A stretch of 64,000 nt of DNA from Phorcus lineatus (Eukaryota > Mollusca > Gastropoda > Trochida > Trochidae): positions 25,889,429-25,953,428 of the forward strand of contig OV121097.1 of assembly GCA_921293015.1 (NCBI GenBank), written 5' to 3'. A program made the translations under genes and the position numbers. Within the stretch, counting starts at the first letter, position 1. Every line of letters starts with the position of its first letter. Shown here piece after piece: positions 24,651-36,140 of the stretch. Below the pieces are notes generated by a model that was not told the origin of the DNA, did not search any database, and was given only the letters and a program-made list of their open reading frames with translations.

Positions 24651-25846
24651 ACAGCTTTTTGTATATGGAACTTTTCTGAAAATAACTATGGGCTTTTATG
24701 TTATGTTTGTTATTTTTAAAGTTATTTTTGAAAAATATATTTTTGTTTTTTCCTTCAGTCAATTAACATATAAGTCGTTGAAGTGACCCCCCAAAACACA
24801 TGACTCATTCATACACATTAGATCCGTTTTGGTTCTATGTCCTTATGATGTCTTGTGGTTTTGTATTATGTTCGTGTTCAATCATGTGTTGCCAGCATTT
24901 GTTTGTTCACATTCAGAGTTCAGTATGAAATTTGACATGAGATAACCTAATAAATATTTCACTTCGGAACAGTCATGAACAAAAATGTCAATAAGTTTAT
25001 TAGTAGTCAAAAGATCTTGTAGAAACATTACCTTGACGTCTTTACAGATACAATTAAACATTGTCTATCAGGCGATCATGATCAGCAAGGCAGTTAGAGA
25101 GGTTTAAATGGAACTCACCAAACGTCCAAATCTTCAGTACGAAAATGAAAACCTTACAAATGAATAGACAAGCAGCTATTATCAAATTCAGGTATTTGAC
25201 AACGTAATCTTTTATCAGAATCAGATAAATTGAATTAAATATTTGATCAAATAGTTTTATGTTGTTTACCTGTCATTGTTACAGTAACATTCTTTAGTGA
25301 CTTTTAGGAGATTATTTACATAGATTAATAGATATAGATTATCCAGCTTATTTACAAGTAGCTTTTAGTTGAAAGATATACTAATTGTATCATTTCTGAC
25401 AAAGTAAGTTAAAAACTTTAAAATATAAAATCTACTTGCAATTGGCTTTTTATATTATATTCATGCACGAAATGGGGATGTTTATTGATTATTTATATGT
25501 AGGGAAATATTTTCAGGGTCAATTTTGAATCCAGCTGTATTCTTCTATTTTCTAATGAGTTAACTTCACAGTATGTATTAACACTATTGCATGGAACATC
25601 TTTTAATTTTGTTTAAATTTAAAGTGATTTCATATGTTTTAAAATTGACCACAAAATGTTGCTCACCAATTTCAATTCAAACCAAAGTATCCATTCTCAG
25701 TTAATATTTGTATTTAATGTCAGTATAAATTTTTGTATTATTTCAGAGATTAACACGTGTTTGAATGGATATTTTGGAATATATCCAGTATATATCTGGC
25801 AATAAAACGATAAATATTATGTTGTTTCTTTCTTAAATGCACCCAG
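24651..25846. other. no gene recognised
   Basis: AT-rich, nothing supported. Confidence 0.45.
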
Positions 25847-25991
25847 GAAGACATCTCCAAAACAGAGCTATATCATTTTCTCACTGGCTTTACAAAGGTC
25901 AGCAGCCAAGTTCATTTACTGGCAACATATAATAGCAAGGAAATTGTAAGCCAACTGTGTGAATGAGTGTTAAAAGTTTATCACCCTTTTG
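25847..25991 (+). CDS. candidate exon, unidentified
   Basis: A good acceptor (GTTGTTTCTTTCTTAAATGC followed by ACCCAG) ends at 25846. Two donors are possible: ATT|GTAAGC after 25945, giving 99 nt or 33 codons in phase 0, and the stronger TTG|GTAAGT after 25991. The first 33 codons read EDISKTELYHFLTGFTKVSS and onward. A second frame is also open, so the reading frame is not certain and it could be untranslated. I do not recognise the peptide. Confidence 0.28.
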
Positions 25992-28900
25992 GTAAGTATC
26001 TATTACCTTTGAAGCTAATATTGTTTTTTTTTGTTGAACAAAAGAGAATTTTTTGGACTACATTTCGGAAGATAACATAGTAATAGACTACTTTAGTTTA
26101 TTTACATTGAATCATGTTTACTATGATAGCGCAGGAAAGATTTGTAGTAAAATATTGTTTATATTTTCGAAATTTTAAAAAATTTCGCCTTGTGCAAGTA
26201 AAAAACAAACAAACTAGGATTTCCAAGAGATATTCCCCATAACATTGACGGTTGAAAACTGAAGTGAAGTCATCAAGTATTTATGTGAAAATTGATGCAA
26301 CGTGAAAGACCTTAGTAATATGACTTATCTTATCGTTTATGTACTTGGATACGACCTCTTTATAACAGAGTTCGAATGTAGGAAGTCTTATCATCCTGTA
26401 CAAACGTGTTATCTCACCATCATTATTTGATCAGCTAACGTTATGTATTGTTTCTTTAAAGTCGTATTCATAATATATGAAGGACTATATCCCAGTCAAA
26501 ACTGTTTGAATGACATCCGTTTATATACAAGAAATAAGGATTGTATGGATGACATTTGCTTAAAGGATAATCATTCTGAATGATATGGGGTAACATCATT
26601 TGTCTGATCATTTGTTCCTGATCATTTTGCGGATATGTTTGAAGTACCAAGTGATGGTTAAAATGCCTATTTTCTCTATATTTCTCTCCATGCCATAAAC
26701 TAAATATATCATATCAATCATTGCATTAGCAAACTGGAAAATATTCATTGTAATAATTATTTTACTTCATCTAGAGGTACATTAGCTCTCAAATCATAAG
26801 AATAAAATGGAATTATGTACATCAGAAATATGTTCTGAGAAGGTGTTGGAATACCAGTCTACCTCCAGCCGTTCTATATCATTGTTAAGTTTCTCATGAG
26901 AAGCCTAACTAATGAATCAATTCCGTGGAGATCCGATTGGATATTTCCAGATCACTCCAAGGCTTCACTTTTAAGATATCTGATCACGCTTGACATTGAC
27001 TGAAGGTCACCAAAATAGAAGAAGCCCTCTTTTGGTTATATTTAGTTGAATGAGAAGTCGAATATCGACACTCATTATAAACGAGTTCACACATTTTTTT
27101 CGACAATAGCATAATGAATTTGCTCTTGCAATATGGATTTACTGGGCAGAGGAGTACGGAATTGCTTGGTTGTTGAAATAGTTGTGTTGACGATTATATT
27201 ATGAAACAGGTAAAAACACAAACTGATTAACTATTGAAAAGATATCTTGTATTTGTTCAGTAATGTGGTCCTTACAGTATTTTCTTTTTTCACATGAATG
27301 CATGCTCCAATATGTGTTATTATTCAAGGAACACATTTTGTCAAACCAAAGCTTTTTTGTATAGTAGTTACTTGCTTCGTCTATACAACCTGTCATTATA
27401 CCAAGGAGGTAATCGTGTCAATGTACTTCAATATACTTCAACATTACAAATGTCTAGACGGGGGCCTATCATTTCTTATCGAATCCTGAACAGAATGGAA
27501 GATCAAAAGACGTTCCTAACGAAGCAATTTGTCTTTAGTTGCACAAGGTCTAAAGGTTGAATTATTTAAAGTAATTCTAGAACTCTTTTTGAATACATAT
27601 ATTGGAAATTGTGTATTTATTTCAAAATAATGTAATTTTATGTATTCATTTATGAACATGATTATTTGTTAGATATTCCACAAATAGACATAAGAATTTC
27701 ATTTTTTTTAATAAGGTAATAATGACTTTTAATGATCATCGTTTTAACTTTATAATGTGCATCGTATGCATTGGAATAAAGATTTCAGAAAAGAAGAAAT
27801 GTTCAAAATTATGATTGACGCATTGCAAAAGGACAGTAGTTAGTAACCAACTAGCTCTTACATTTTCAGTAATTTTAAGAATTTACATTCATTTTATCCA
27901 AAAGTAAAAATTAACTCCATGTATTCAATTTATTCGCTGGTTGTTGAACCATTGTGCACAACCTGTTACTTGTCTGTTTTCAAGAACTTTTACGGCAGTT
28001 CATTTCCCACCAAGGTCTCTCTAATACGTTTTCGTAGATATGCGTCACCCTTTTGATCAATAAAACATACATCCTTAAAATATAATCTTTTTATTGTTAA
28101 AATGTGAGTCAAATCTGTTTATATACTTGCATTTTCTCATTTTAAAAAGGAGACTTTTACTTAAAAAAATCTATGAATGATTAAATAGTGTGCTTTTTAG
28201 CATTTTATTTACAAAACAACTGTTATCTTATTGACAATGTGACAATCAATAATCAAATGAAAGAATTCTTTTCACGAACGTTCATATTTCAGATATTGTT
28301 GTCACGTATTTATGTAATTAATTATCAAAATATTGGCTTATAACAAAAACGATACTGATTTGAATTTTAGTGTTATAACAACACGAACTATTCATTTATT
28401 CCTTTATTACATCATTGGTTAACTTTTAACATAACCACCTTTTACATAACCTCTTGGGAGAAATGTTGGACAGTCGCTACCGGTTAAAACACTCTTACAT
28501 GTGACATCAATCTTATCCTTGTAACCAGTAAACAATTTATCTCTTGAAAATTCATCGTAAAGTAACATGATTTCAAAAGATCTAAAAATCTCTTTTAAAG
28601 AAAAGGGATTCATATTTGATAAACGTCAAATATGATGTTTTGCCTATTGTTTCCTGGCCTCATAAATAGGTATTCCTTTCATTAAATTAGAAACTATACA
28701 TTAGAACGGGAAATTGAAATAAATGTTTTTACTTATTAACCCACTGTATGACATTAAGAACTCAAATGACGTTATGATGTCAGTTGTGAAATGAAAAAGT
28801 CATATTTGTTTTCATTTGATCGATGGTCACCTGCTGCAAAACTGAAACGAAAGCGAGATCATTACAATAGTTTTGGATTGTCATCCGAGTTTCTTTTTGA

Positions 28901-30071
28901 GTACATTAGATGTGAAGCCAATTGGAAGGCAAAACTGTGTTACTAGCTGAATTCAACCACATCCTTAAATTCGTATTGTTGTTCAGTTGATAATGAGAAG
29001 GGCATTGAATTGAAAACAATGATGCTAGAAAAACTAATAATCAAACTAAAGTTTGGTGGATTATAGTAGCGAGGTTTGCATGGAAGCGAAAGAATTGGCA
29101 GATGTCTTTGTTTAGAACTGTAGGATGCATTTCAGAAGAATATATCATAATAAGTTTACCCTTAGCCTTTGGTATCATAACGATAAAAGCTGATGCGAGT
29201 TAGACATCAAAAGTGAATCGAAATTGTAAGTTTAAAGCATTCTAATCCCATTTGCGATAAAACTAGCGTTTGGTATACTGTCGTTGTTGTCATCACTGTC
29301 ACTTAAGTATATAGATTAAAAATATCGATTACCTCTTCAGCGTGTAGTGAAAAAATCAATGCAAATCATTCAAATATTGCTTTAAGCTAAAAATCTTAAA
29401 ACCATTTTTGAAGACATCTTTCAAAACTGATTTTGTAATAGAAATAAACACAAACATGAAACAAATCAACAACAAAACCTTGCATATGAGGCTTAAATAT
29501 AAAACAACTTAAGACGGCTCTGTAACTCTGTAACTCGTAAGAGTTACTCTTCTGAAATCTTAACCTTTATCGAAAATATGATAAAAAATGTTTTAACATG
29601 TACACAAAAACACCAAATTCCCCGAATGTGCCACCCATTTTATGAATAAACCTGAATCTACAAATTATTATTCAGATTGTTGTTTTTTGAAGCATTCATT
29701 GTGAAAAGTTGTATTTACTTTGTCCTATTGTTTATAGTGAAAACAATAATACTATAATCATTTCATACACATCAAAACATATGTTATTAGCAAAATCACC
29801 AAAGAATAGAACACAATACCTGTGACATTAAGAAATTAATATTAGAAACGTAACTGAAAAAAACCAGTACGCATAAAAAAGAATGAAAATATTACATATA
29901 CAAAACTGCAGTATGAGTTTTTTAAAAGATCTATAGTTTAACGATAAACCCGCACAAATGGGTATAACAACGGAACCAAGACCTTATCTCTTTGCCATGA
30001 GCCTAATTCATAGGCGTCTATAAGTCATCATTTCATTGATCGTCAATGACATCAACTACAAAGGTCACTAT
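25992..30071. other. no gene recognised
   Basis: Long AT-rich stretch. Small open frames at 27294-27560 (plus) and 28613-28419 (minus) are unrecognised and within chance length. Confidence 0.45.
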
Positions 30072-30230
30072 CTTGATTATGCGCTCAGAACGGAAAGGCC
30101 AGAAGGTATAATGGAACTTACAACATTACCAAACAAACGTCACAAAGGGATGAGCTATCGATTGTCTTTTCATTTACAATTACGTCAACATTTACACAGA
30201 ATCCATTCATTCAACCGTAAGATTAAAATC
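30072..30230 (+). repeat. interspersed repeat family A, copy 3
   Basis: Best-preserved copy: ACCAAACAAACGTCACAAAG, GGATGAGCTATCGATTGTC, CATTTACAATTACGTCAACA and CATTCATTCAACCGTAAGAT occur in the family order. An 89-codon open frame over it is incidental. Confidence 0.6.
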
Positions 30231-31654
30231 ATTTCCGATGTGATTCGAAAGAATAGCGCAGAAGACAGTGAACGAGCTTCTTTTATTCATTCCGCTGTAA
30301 GATAACTGATATAAATATTCAACAAAACCTCATCGCAGTATCTGTGAAATTGAGTTTTTAAAGAAGAATCCGGTAAAGGTTGTAAATACAAATATCATGG
30401 AAATAAGTTTGCGTTATTTTATATCCCTATATCTTTCACTTTGTGACGAGAACAGGAATGAAATCTGAAAATATTGCAGACATCGGTGTGAAAAGAATAG
30501 GAAATCACAAATATCATGCCAAGATGTGTACATTTATATAAAAGATCAACGTCAGGTACAACTTCCTCATTTATATGCATAGCACAAGCTGATCAAAGGG
30601 TAGCCTAGCTGAGCATACATTCAAAAGCGCAATTTGGAAACCTATGATTGGTCTTTTCAGAATGATACAGCTTAAAACATATTATCAAATGCTCATAATA
30701 CATATATACTTATTTTTGTATGTAAAAGCAATTGTTTTCGCAACCATTATGATATCTATAGCATAACTAAAAATGGCACATCAGATTAGTAACAAACAAT
30801 CATGTTTATACCCAAGAGAATAAGAAGGCATATATATCTTCATGATAAATGATCATCCATATAGGTGTGTCTGAAAATATTCTTCAAAATCACATGGAAA
30901 CAAGAATAAAAAGACTATAATCACAAACGTATCTTACGAGCCTCGTGTCATCAGCTTTCTAAAGGACAACCTTCCTCCTCATTGAGCGATCCGAAGAAAT
31001 CGTTGAGACAAATTACCATGCCTCTGTATGGAGATTGCCAGTGGCACTTCTAAATCTGGATATCACTTCCACATGAATAAAAGTGCTAAAATGGGAACGG
31101 GATGTATAGGAATAGTTCTAAAAATAAAAATGCTTCAAAGGAAATAGTCGTTTATGATTCCATATGCACCATGATTTTATCTTTGCTATGTTTAACTTTT
31201 ATTAATTATTAATTTAACTTCCTTAGATTTTGTCCAATCATTTCCAGTTATAAAAAAGTTGTTTGATTGGTCAGTTCACAATTTAGATTTGAAAATCCTT
31301 TTTTCCAAAAATACTGTCGAATTCGTATCGAAGTAATAAAGCCAATGTTTTAAAGCTACTTTTTTGTTATTCACAAATGTACTTGATTAAAAACTCGATT
31401 GAACAGTGACATCTGCAGTCCTGTCTCCTACTTTAAGACAAATCTTAAAAGACAAAACATAACAAGCTTTCTTTCAAAGACAGTCATGCTGTTGAAAACT
31501 AAAATCCAGCTAAAGGCAACAGTGTTATGATAATAAAGTCCATCTATTTCGTTCCTATGTGCTTTGCTTAGATCCATAGAGTGTGTTACAAATCTTTACG
31601 TTATTCTCTGACTACGGCTATATCATTACCATATTAGAAGTGGTTTCGTTCGAT
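30231..31654. other. no gene recognised
   Basis: A slightly G+C-richer patch at about 30950-31080 has a 37-codon frame without ATG. Nothing firm. Confidence 0.4.
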
Positions 31655-32790
31655 TGACACTAACCGTTGACACATATACTACAAATACAGCAGCATTGCG
31701 TGCTTTTCATAGTTAAATAAGTAAATTATTATTGATTAGTAAATTACGCTGCTGATATCAACATTGTCATTAGTACGTATTTTACTTGTGTTAGAATTTT
31801 TTTGAACAATCTAAATATTCCGTCTTTGCAAACATGACCAAGAAATGCATAAAAATCCATTCACCTCATATTTTGCATCCAAAAGTTCTTAAAACTAAAA
31901 ATGTTTATGCCCCTAAACGTAAACGTGTAAGAAATAAGTACAACGTCAAATACCGAATCAATGCTTGGACAATGTTACAACTCTATTGATAATACATGAA
32001 CTTCCTCCAGAAATAACACGATCGTTTTTGTCTCCTTTTTAGTTACGTATTCACATTGGTAGTCCCTGAACAGGAACTTCCTGTCCTGTTATCCTCCATT
32101 TAATGAAGATGACGTTGATACATATACTTCACAGACTGCTGTAGTATGTGATTTTTCATAGTTGAAAGTTTTTATTTACGATATCAACAACGTCATTTGA
32201 AAAGAGTAGTAAATCAATCCTGCAAGTTGAGTTTGAAGCTATGTACGTAGTTAACATTTGTTAGAAAGTAAAATTGTTGACAACTTCAATATTCAATCTT
32301 TGTCAATCAAATAAATATGAATGCATTTCTGAAAGCCCGATCAAAATCCTTTATGTGAAATTCGCCTGCTGCATCCGCATTGCCTAAAATATAATCATTC
32401 AATGAAGGTTTAAAAATTAAAGAATTGACAAATTAGCATGTAATTGCCATAAAACACCAGTTAAATTATAGCAAATAAGTTCAACAGCAATCGCTGACTC
32501 AATTCTTTCGTCAATGTGTCGACTATGCATAATGCATGAACTTCTTCCAGAATTAATGTGAATGTTTCTTGACTCCTTGATGAATTATTGACACTCCTGC
32601 CGCCTGAATAGGAACTTCCTGTCTTCTTAGCCTCTATTTGAGAAACAGCACGAATCCTCGCAAGGTTTATCAATCAATTGAATATGCCAATCATCATGCC
32701 TATAGTTCCTTGTTAGTGATTGGAGGACTCACCCTCTAATAAAGATGACCGTATCTATAATATGCAGAGTTGAGAAAAATGACTCTGACA
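31655..32790 (+). repeat. diverged tandem duplication, two units plus a partial third
   Basis: Unit 1 (about 31655-32105) and unit 2 (about 32106-32645) share an ordered set of blocks. These include GTTGACACATATACT with GTTGATACATATACT, TTTTCATAGTT, CATGAACTTCCTCCAGAA with CATGAACTTCTTCCAGAA, and GGAACTTCCTGTC followed by TCCATTT or TCTATTT. A partial third copy (AATAAAGATGACCGTATCTA) begins near 32739. Offsets of 448 and 537 bp between matching blocks show indels. No coding capacity is seen. Confidence 0.6.
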
Positions 32791-33410
32791 TATGGTATGT
32801 TAAGATAAAAACAGGTAACAATGAGAACTGTATAATGAATTTTTGGAAACCATGTTTAACTTAACTTTGAAAGTCCAATAAATGAAAAGAGGAAGTTCAC
32901 TTTCAAACTAAAAAATGCACGGCATTTCACCATCTCAGCTTATGTACAAAAAATCTTTACTTTAACATAAGTCGATATCTTTTAAAGAATATATCGATTT
33001 CTAAAAATGTATATATGTATGTTTCAGAAATATGTCATAAAAGATAACCTACCATCAAGCAAGCAAATGGCCAAAGTATTATTGCTACCTATTGCTTACT
33101 ACTACTGTATCGCTCGGTTGCTTATAATCGATGAAAAATTTAGTATGTTGTTTATGGCATAGAGGTATAGACATAATATCACAGTTAGCTAGATGAAAAT
33201 CCTTTTGGGTGCAACTGTACATTTGGGTGAGAACTAAAAACAGTGTTCATCTCACATTTTCATAATGATCATCTATCAATTGTAGCAGGTAGTGGTTGCC
33301 ACATTTACGCTACCTAAAAATTTCCACTTTGTGATTGGATTAAAAGTTCTCATTTATCATCATCACGTAACATAATAATGTGCCCTAAGGTGAAAAACAA
33401 AAGTCATTAT
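32791..33410. other. no gene recognised
   Basis: AT-rich, nothing supported. Confidence 0.45.
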
Positions 33411-33572
33411 TTCGATAATGCGATCAGCAGAGGTAAAAGCCTAAGGGAGGGAGAGGGTAGACAAATGGTAATGTTTTCAGACAAACGTCATAAGGGGATA
33501 AGCTTTCGATCTCCGTGTCGTTTACAATCATGTCAGTATTTATACAGGTAACATTCAACCTAAAGAAGGCTA
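33411..33572 (+). repeat. interspersed repeat family A, copy 4
   Basis: Has CGATAATGCGATCAG, then CAGACAAACGTCATAAGGGG, ATAAGCTTTCGAT, TTTACAATCATGTCAGTATT and ACATTCAACCTAAAG, in family order. Confidence 0.6.
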
Positions 33573-34114
33573 ACACTAACATCTATTGGCTTTTGAGGAT
33601 AAAGGGTGCCATTGCCATTTTTGTTTGATGTTGTTTGTAATCATGGATTTTCAAAAATGATATGTGGCATACATATAAATCATTAATTTTGTCAGTGAGC
33701 GTTTAGATTGTCGAATTCGTAAAGCCAGTCCCGTCAGTAAACATAACTAAAATGTTTCTTGGTCTTATAGGTTATGTAACAGCTATAAGTTACTAATACA
33801 TTTTGAATTAACGGAAAAGAATGAAGTGAAATAAAAAGGATAACTCTATGTATTTAACAAGTATGAATTAAATCAGCTTTATATGATTATCAATGCCGAG
33901 TCTAAGTGTAAATAAATCCTTTTTACAAATAAATATCAAAATCCAAATTATTACGTTTCAAAACATTAATTATTATGTAACAATATACCAAAGCACTTCA
34001 AGGACCAGGAAATGAGAAAGCATTTTGAGGTTATGGATTTCCGTGGGAATTTATTTTGATTTGATTATTAGTTTGATTGAGAGCTTCGTTTCGATAGGTT
34101 TTAGAATCTTTTGC
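33573..34114. other. no gene recognised
   Basis: AT-rich, nothing supported. Confidence 0.45.
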
Positions 34115-34123
34115 AAACTTCAG

Positions 34124-34218
34124 ATTGATTTTCTTAAAGATGACAATGAAGGGGATTGCCTGTTAGTATATAAAAAAAATCTGAGAGCCAGACTGGTTCT
34201 TAAATCACACTTCAGATG
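34124..34218 (+). CDS. weak candidate exon, unidentified
   Basis: An acceptor-like CAAACTTCAG precedes an open stretch reading FLKDDNEGDCLLVYKKNLRA. It ends at a good donor ATG|GTAAGTG (GT near 34219). The pyrimidine tract is poor and the peptide unknown, so I give it little weight. Confidence 0.15.
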
Positions 34219-34578
34219 GTAAGTGTTCACTAAATTAAGGAACATATCTATGGTTACTGCATTATCGTACAAAGACGCAAAAGAGAAAATCAGAAGATAA
34301 CTTTTAACATCATTCAATGGGTTCGACACAGTCATTTAAGCTTGTATCAACCTTTAATGGAGTCCTCTTAGAATTGCAATGAAATAAACTCTTCAAAAAA
34401 AGAAACTTGACACTGACTTTCAAAGTTCAATATAAAGACCGCAGATGCAAGTTAAACATTGAAATGAAAACTAAAACGCTGTTTGAAGATCTCTGTTCAG
34501 TAAAATTTATTCAGAATAAGCATGATCTTGAAATGCACAGGTGCACAAGTGTTTCAACTTCACAGGGGTGCACAAATG

Positions 34579-35236
34579 TCAGTATCGGGTATGGCCACCA
34601 TTGGCATTGATTATTGCTTGGCACCGACGACCCATGGATGCAATCAAGTTGTCAATCACAGCCTGTGGAATGTTCTGCCATTCGTGCTGAAGTGCTGCAA
34701 GACGTCCTGGAAGTGTTTGGGGTGGTGGATTCCTACTGCGCACGCGTCGATCTAGTTCGTCCCAGAGATGCTCAATTGGTGACAAATCTGGTGACCTGGC
34801 TGGCCATGGCAATGTCTGGACATTGTTACGCTGTAACAAGTCTTGACAAACACGTGAAACATGTGGTCGAGCGTTGTCCTGCTGAAAGAGACCACCATGG
34901 ACGTTGACGTGAGGAATAACGTAAGGCTGTAGGATCAAGTCCCTATACCGTACTCCTGTGAGGTTACCCACAACATGCACAAGGGGTGTCCTAACACCGT
35001 GACGAATCCCGGCCCACACCATGACACTCCCACCTCCAAATTGGACAACCTCCGGAAGACAGTTAGCAGCATAACGTTCTCCACGACGTCGGTATACACG
35101 TGCTCGTCCATCACTTCGTCGAAGCAGAAAACGGGACTCATTAGTGAAGAGAACAGTTCTCCACCTTGCACGTGCCCATCTCATCCTCTGTTGACACCAC
35201 TGGAGAATCGCTCGTTTTCGTCCCTGAACACAACGT
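34579..35236 (-). pseudogene. Tc1-family transposase, C-terminal part, first catalytic Asp changed to Asn
   Basis: The catalytic core of a DD34E transposase. The open frame from the ATG at 35184 gives 201 residues. Homology (AILQWCQQ...) continues upstream to about 35236 before a poly-A run. Numbering from that ATG, FTNESRF places asparagine 15 (codon AAT at 35142-35140) where the family has the first catalytic aspartate. The second aspartate is intact at 103 (QQDNARPH). The glutamate is at 138 in SPDLSPIEHLWDEL, exactly 34 residues between. GGGSVMVWAGI is also family-typical. The N-terminal paired helix-turn-helix DNA-binding domains are absent. With the Asp-to-Asn change and no DNA-binding region, transposition activity is not expected. 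The remaining frame is surprisingly clean. Confidence 0.9.
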
Positions 35237-35253
35237 AAACTTTTTGGGCCATT

Positions 35254-35270
35254 GTTTTTTTTTTTTTTTT
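35254..35270. repeat. T17 homopolymer at the transposase deletion junction
   Basis: It sits precisely where transposase similarity ends on the minus strand. Confidence 0.7.
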
Positions 35271-35392
35271 ATTAATTTACACTTTTGAGCAAGCCTTTCT
35301 TTAAATGACAGGTATGTTTCATGAAAAAAATTGACCCGTTTCGAAAAATCAATTTCGCATGAATGTCAAGTTTCCTTTTTTTGAAGAGTTTA

Positions 35393-35802
35393 TAATTGAT
35401 GAATAAAATTTTTTTTTTCCATACCATCTAGTTTCGTAACCTATTGCCATAAAATAACTGGAAAAGTGAAATATATATATATCACTTCACGACCATTTGC
35501 TTTCAGCTTGAAAGTTACAAAACAATATTCTATTTAGAGGTTGTAGGGTAATGCCCTACTATATTTAAACAAACTGATCTTTTACCGTACAGTGTAACTG
35601 TACCTCTTTTTATCCTAAGCTTGGGATTCTAAGCACATTCTTTGAAGAATAGATTTCTGTTTCTTGTAGACAGCCAAATCTATTTTGATTGTCATTTTCT
35701 GTATTGATTTCGTGTTCATGAAAAAAAAGAATGAAAATTATACTTTGGTGGAATGAGGTATATGCCGTCTTTACCAAATAAATACACTGACCTATCAAGG
35801 CA

Positions 35803-35804
<2 letters not shown>
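35393..35804. other. no gene recognised
   Basis: Short AT-rich interval between the Tc1 element and the microsatellite, including a small (AT)n run near 35471. Confidence 0.45.

Positions 35805-35805
<1 letters not shown>

Positions 35806-35886
<81 letters not shown>
35806..35886. repeat. (AAT)27 microsatellite
   Basis: Perfect trinucleotide array abutting the LINE 3' end. On the minus strand it is (ATT)n and acts as the element's tail. A minus-strand frame rich in leucine through it is an artefact. Confidence 0.9.
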
Positions 35887-35887
<1 letters not shown>

Positions 35888-36140
35888 TATTTATATAGCG
35901 CCTAACTTCCATCCAGTAGGTTGCTCAGTGGCGCTGTTTACAGGGAGAGGAGAAAAGATTTTACTAAAATTTATGTATCAAAAGCAAGCTGGAAGAGGTG
36001 GGTCTTTAAAAGTGTCTTAAAATGGGATTTGTCAGGAACAGTTCTCAGAGAAAGAGGGAGTTCATTCCACAGTTGAGGGGCTGATGCAGAGAAGGATCGA
36101 TCACCCATTGATGTCTTATTCATACCCTTATCTAATTTCT
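35887..36140 (-). pseudogene. CR1/L2-like non-LTR retrotransposon 3' end
   Basis: Minus-strand frame from about 36140 to the TAA at 35971-35973 encodes the conserved C-terminus of chordate and mollusc LINE proteins: SFSASAPQLWNELPLSLR, then HFKTLLKTHLFQLAF. The frame is uninterrupted. A 3' untranslated region of about 80 bp ends with GGCGCTATATAAATA and an (ATT)n tail formed by the adjacent microsatellite. All upstream reverse transcriptase is missing, so the copy is 5'-truncated. The clade label rests on the LWN.LP...FK..LK..LF pattern and is approximate. Confidence 0.8.

Larger units (their letters stand above)
34385..35392 (-). mobile_element. internally deleted Tc1-type (DD34E) transposon with TA target duplication
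   Basis: Element 34387-35390, 1,004 bp. The terminal inverted repeats begin AACTCTTCAAAAAAAG and end AAACTTGACA (34387-34412 and the complement of 35364-35390), differing by one inserted G. TA flanks both ends (34385-34386, 35391-35392). Full-length Tc1 elements are usually 1.3-1.7 kb with a transposase of about 340 residues. Here the 5' coding third is gone and a T17 run (35254-35270 on the plus strand) marks the junction. Intact ends mean it could in principle have been moved by a related transposase. Confidence 0.9.

Noticed and set aside
30036..30305. 89-codon plus-strand open frame
   Set aside because: It lies over a copy of repeat family A, and the other copies do not keep the frame.
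34614..35238. Plus-strand open frames of 77-97 codons across the Tc1 element
   Set aside because: They are antisense shadows of the transposase frame.
35610..35912. 100-codon minus-strand frame with a long leucine run
   Set aside because: It is the (AAT)27 microsatellite read as TTA codons, with no coding meaning.
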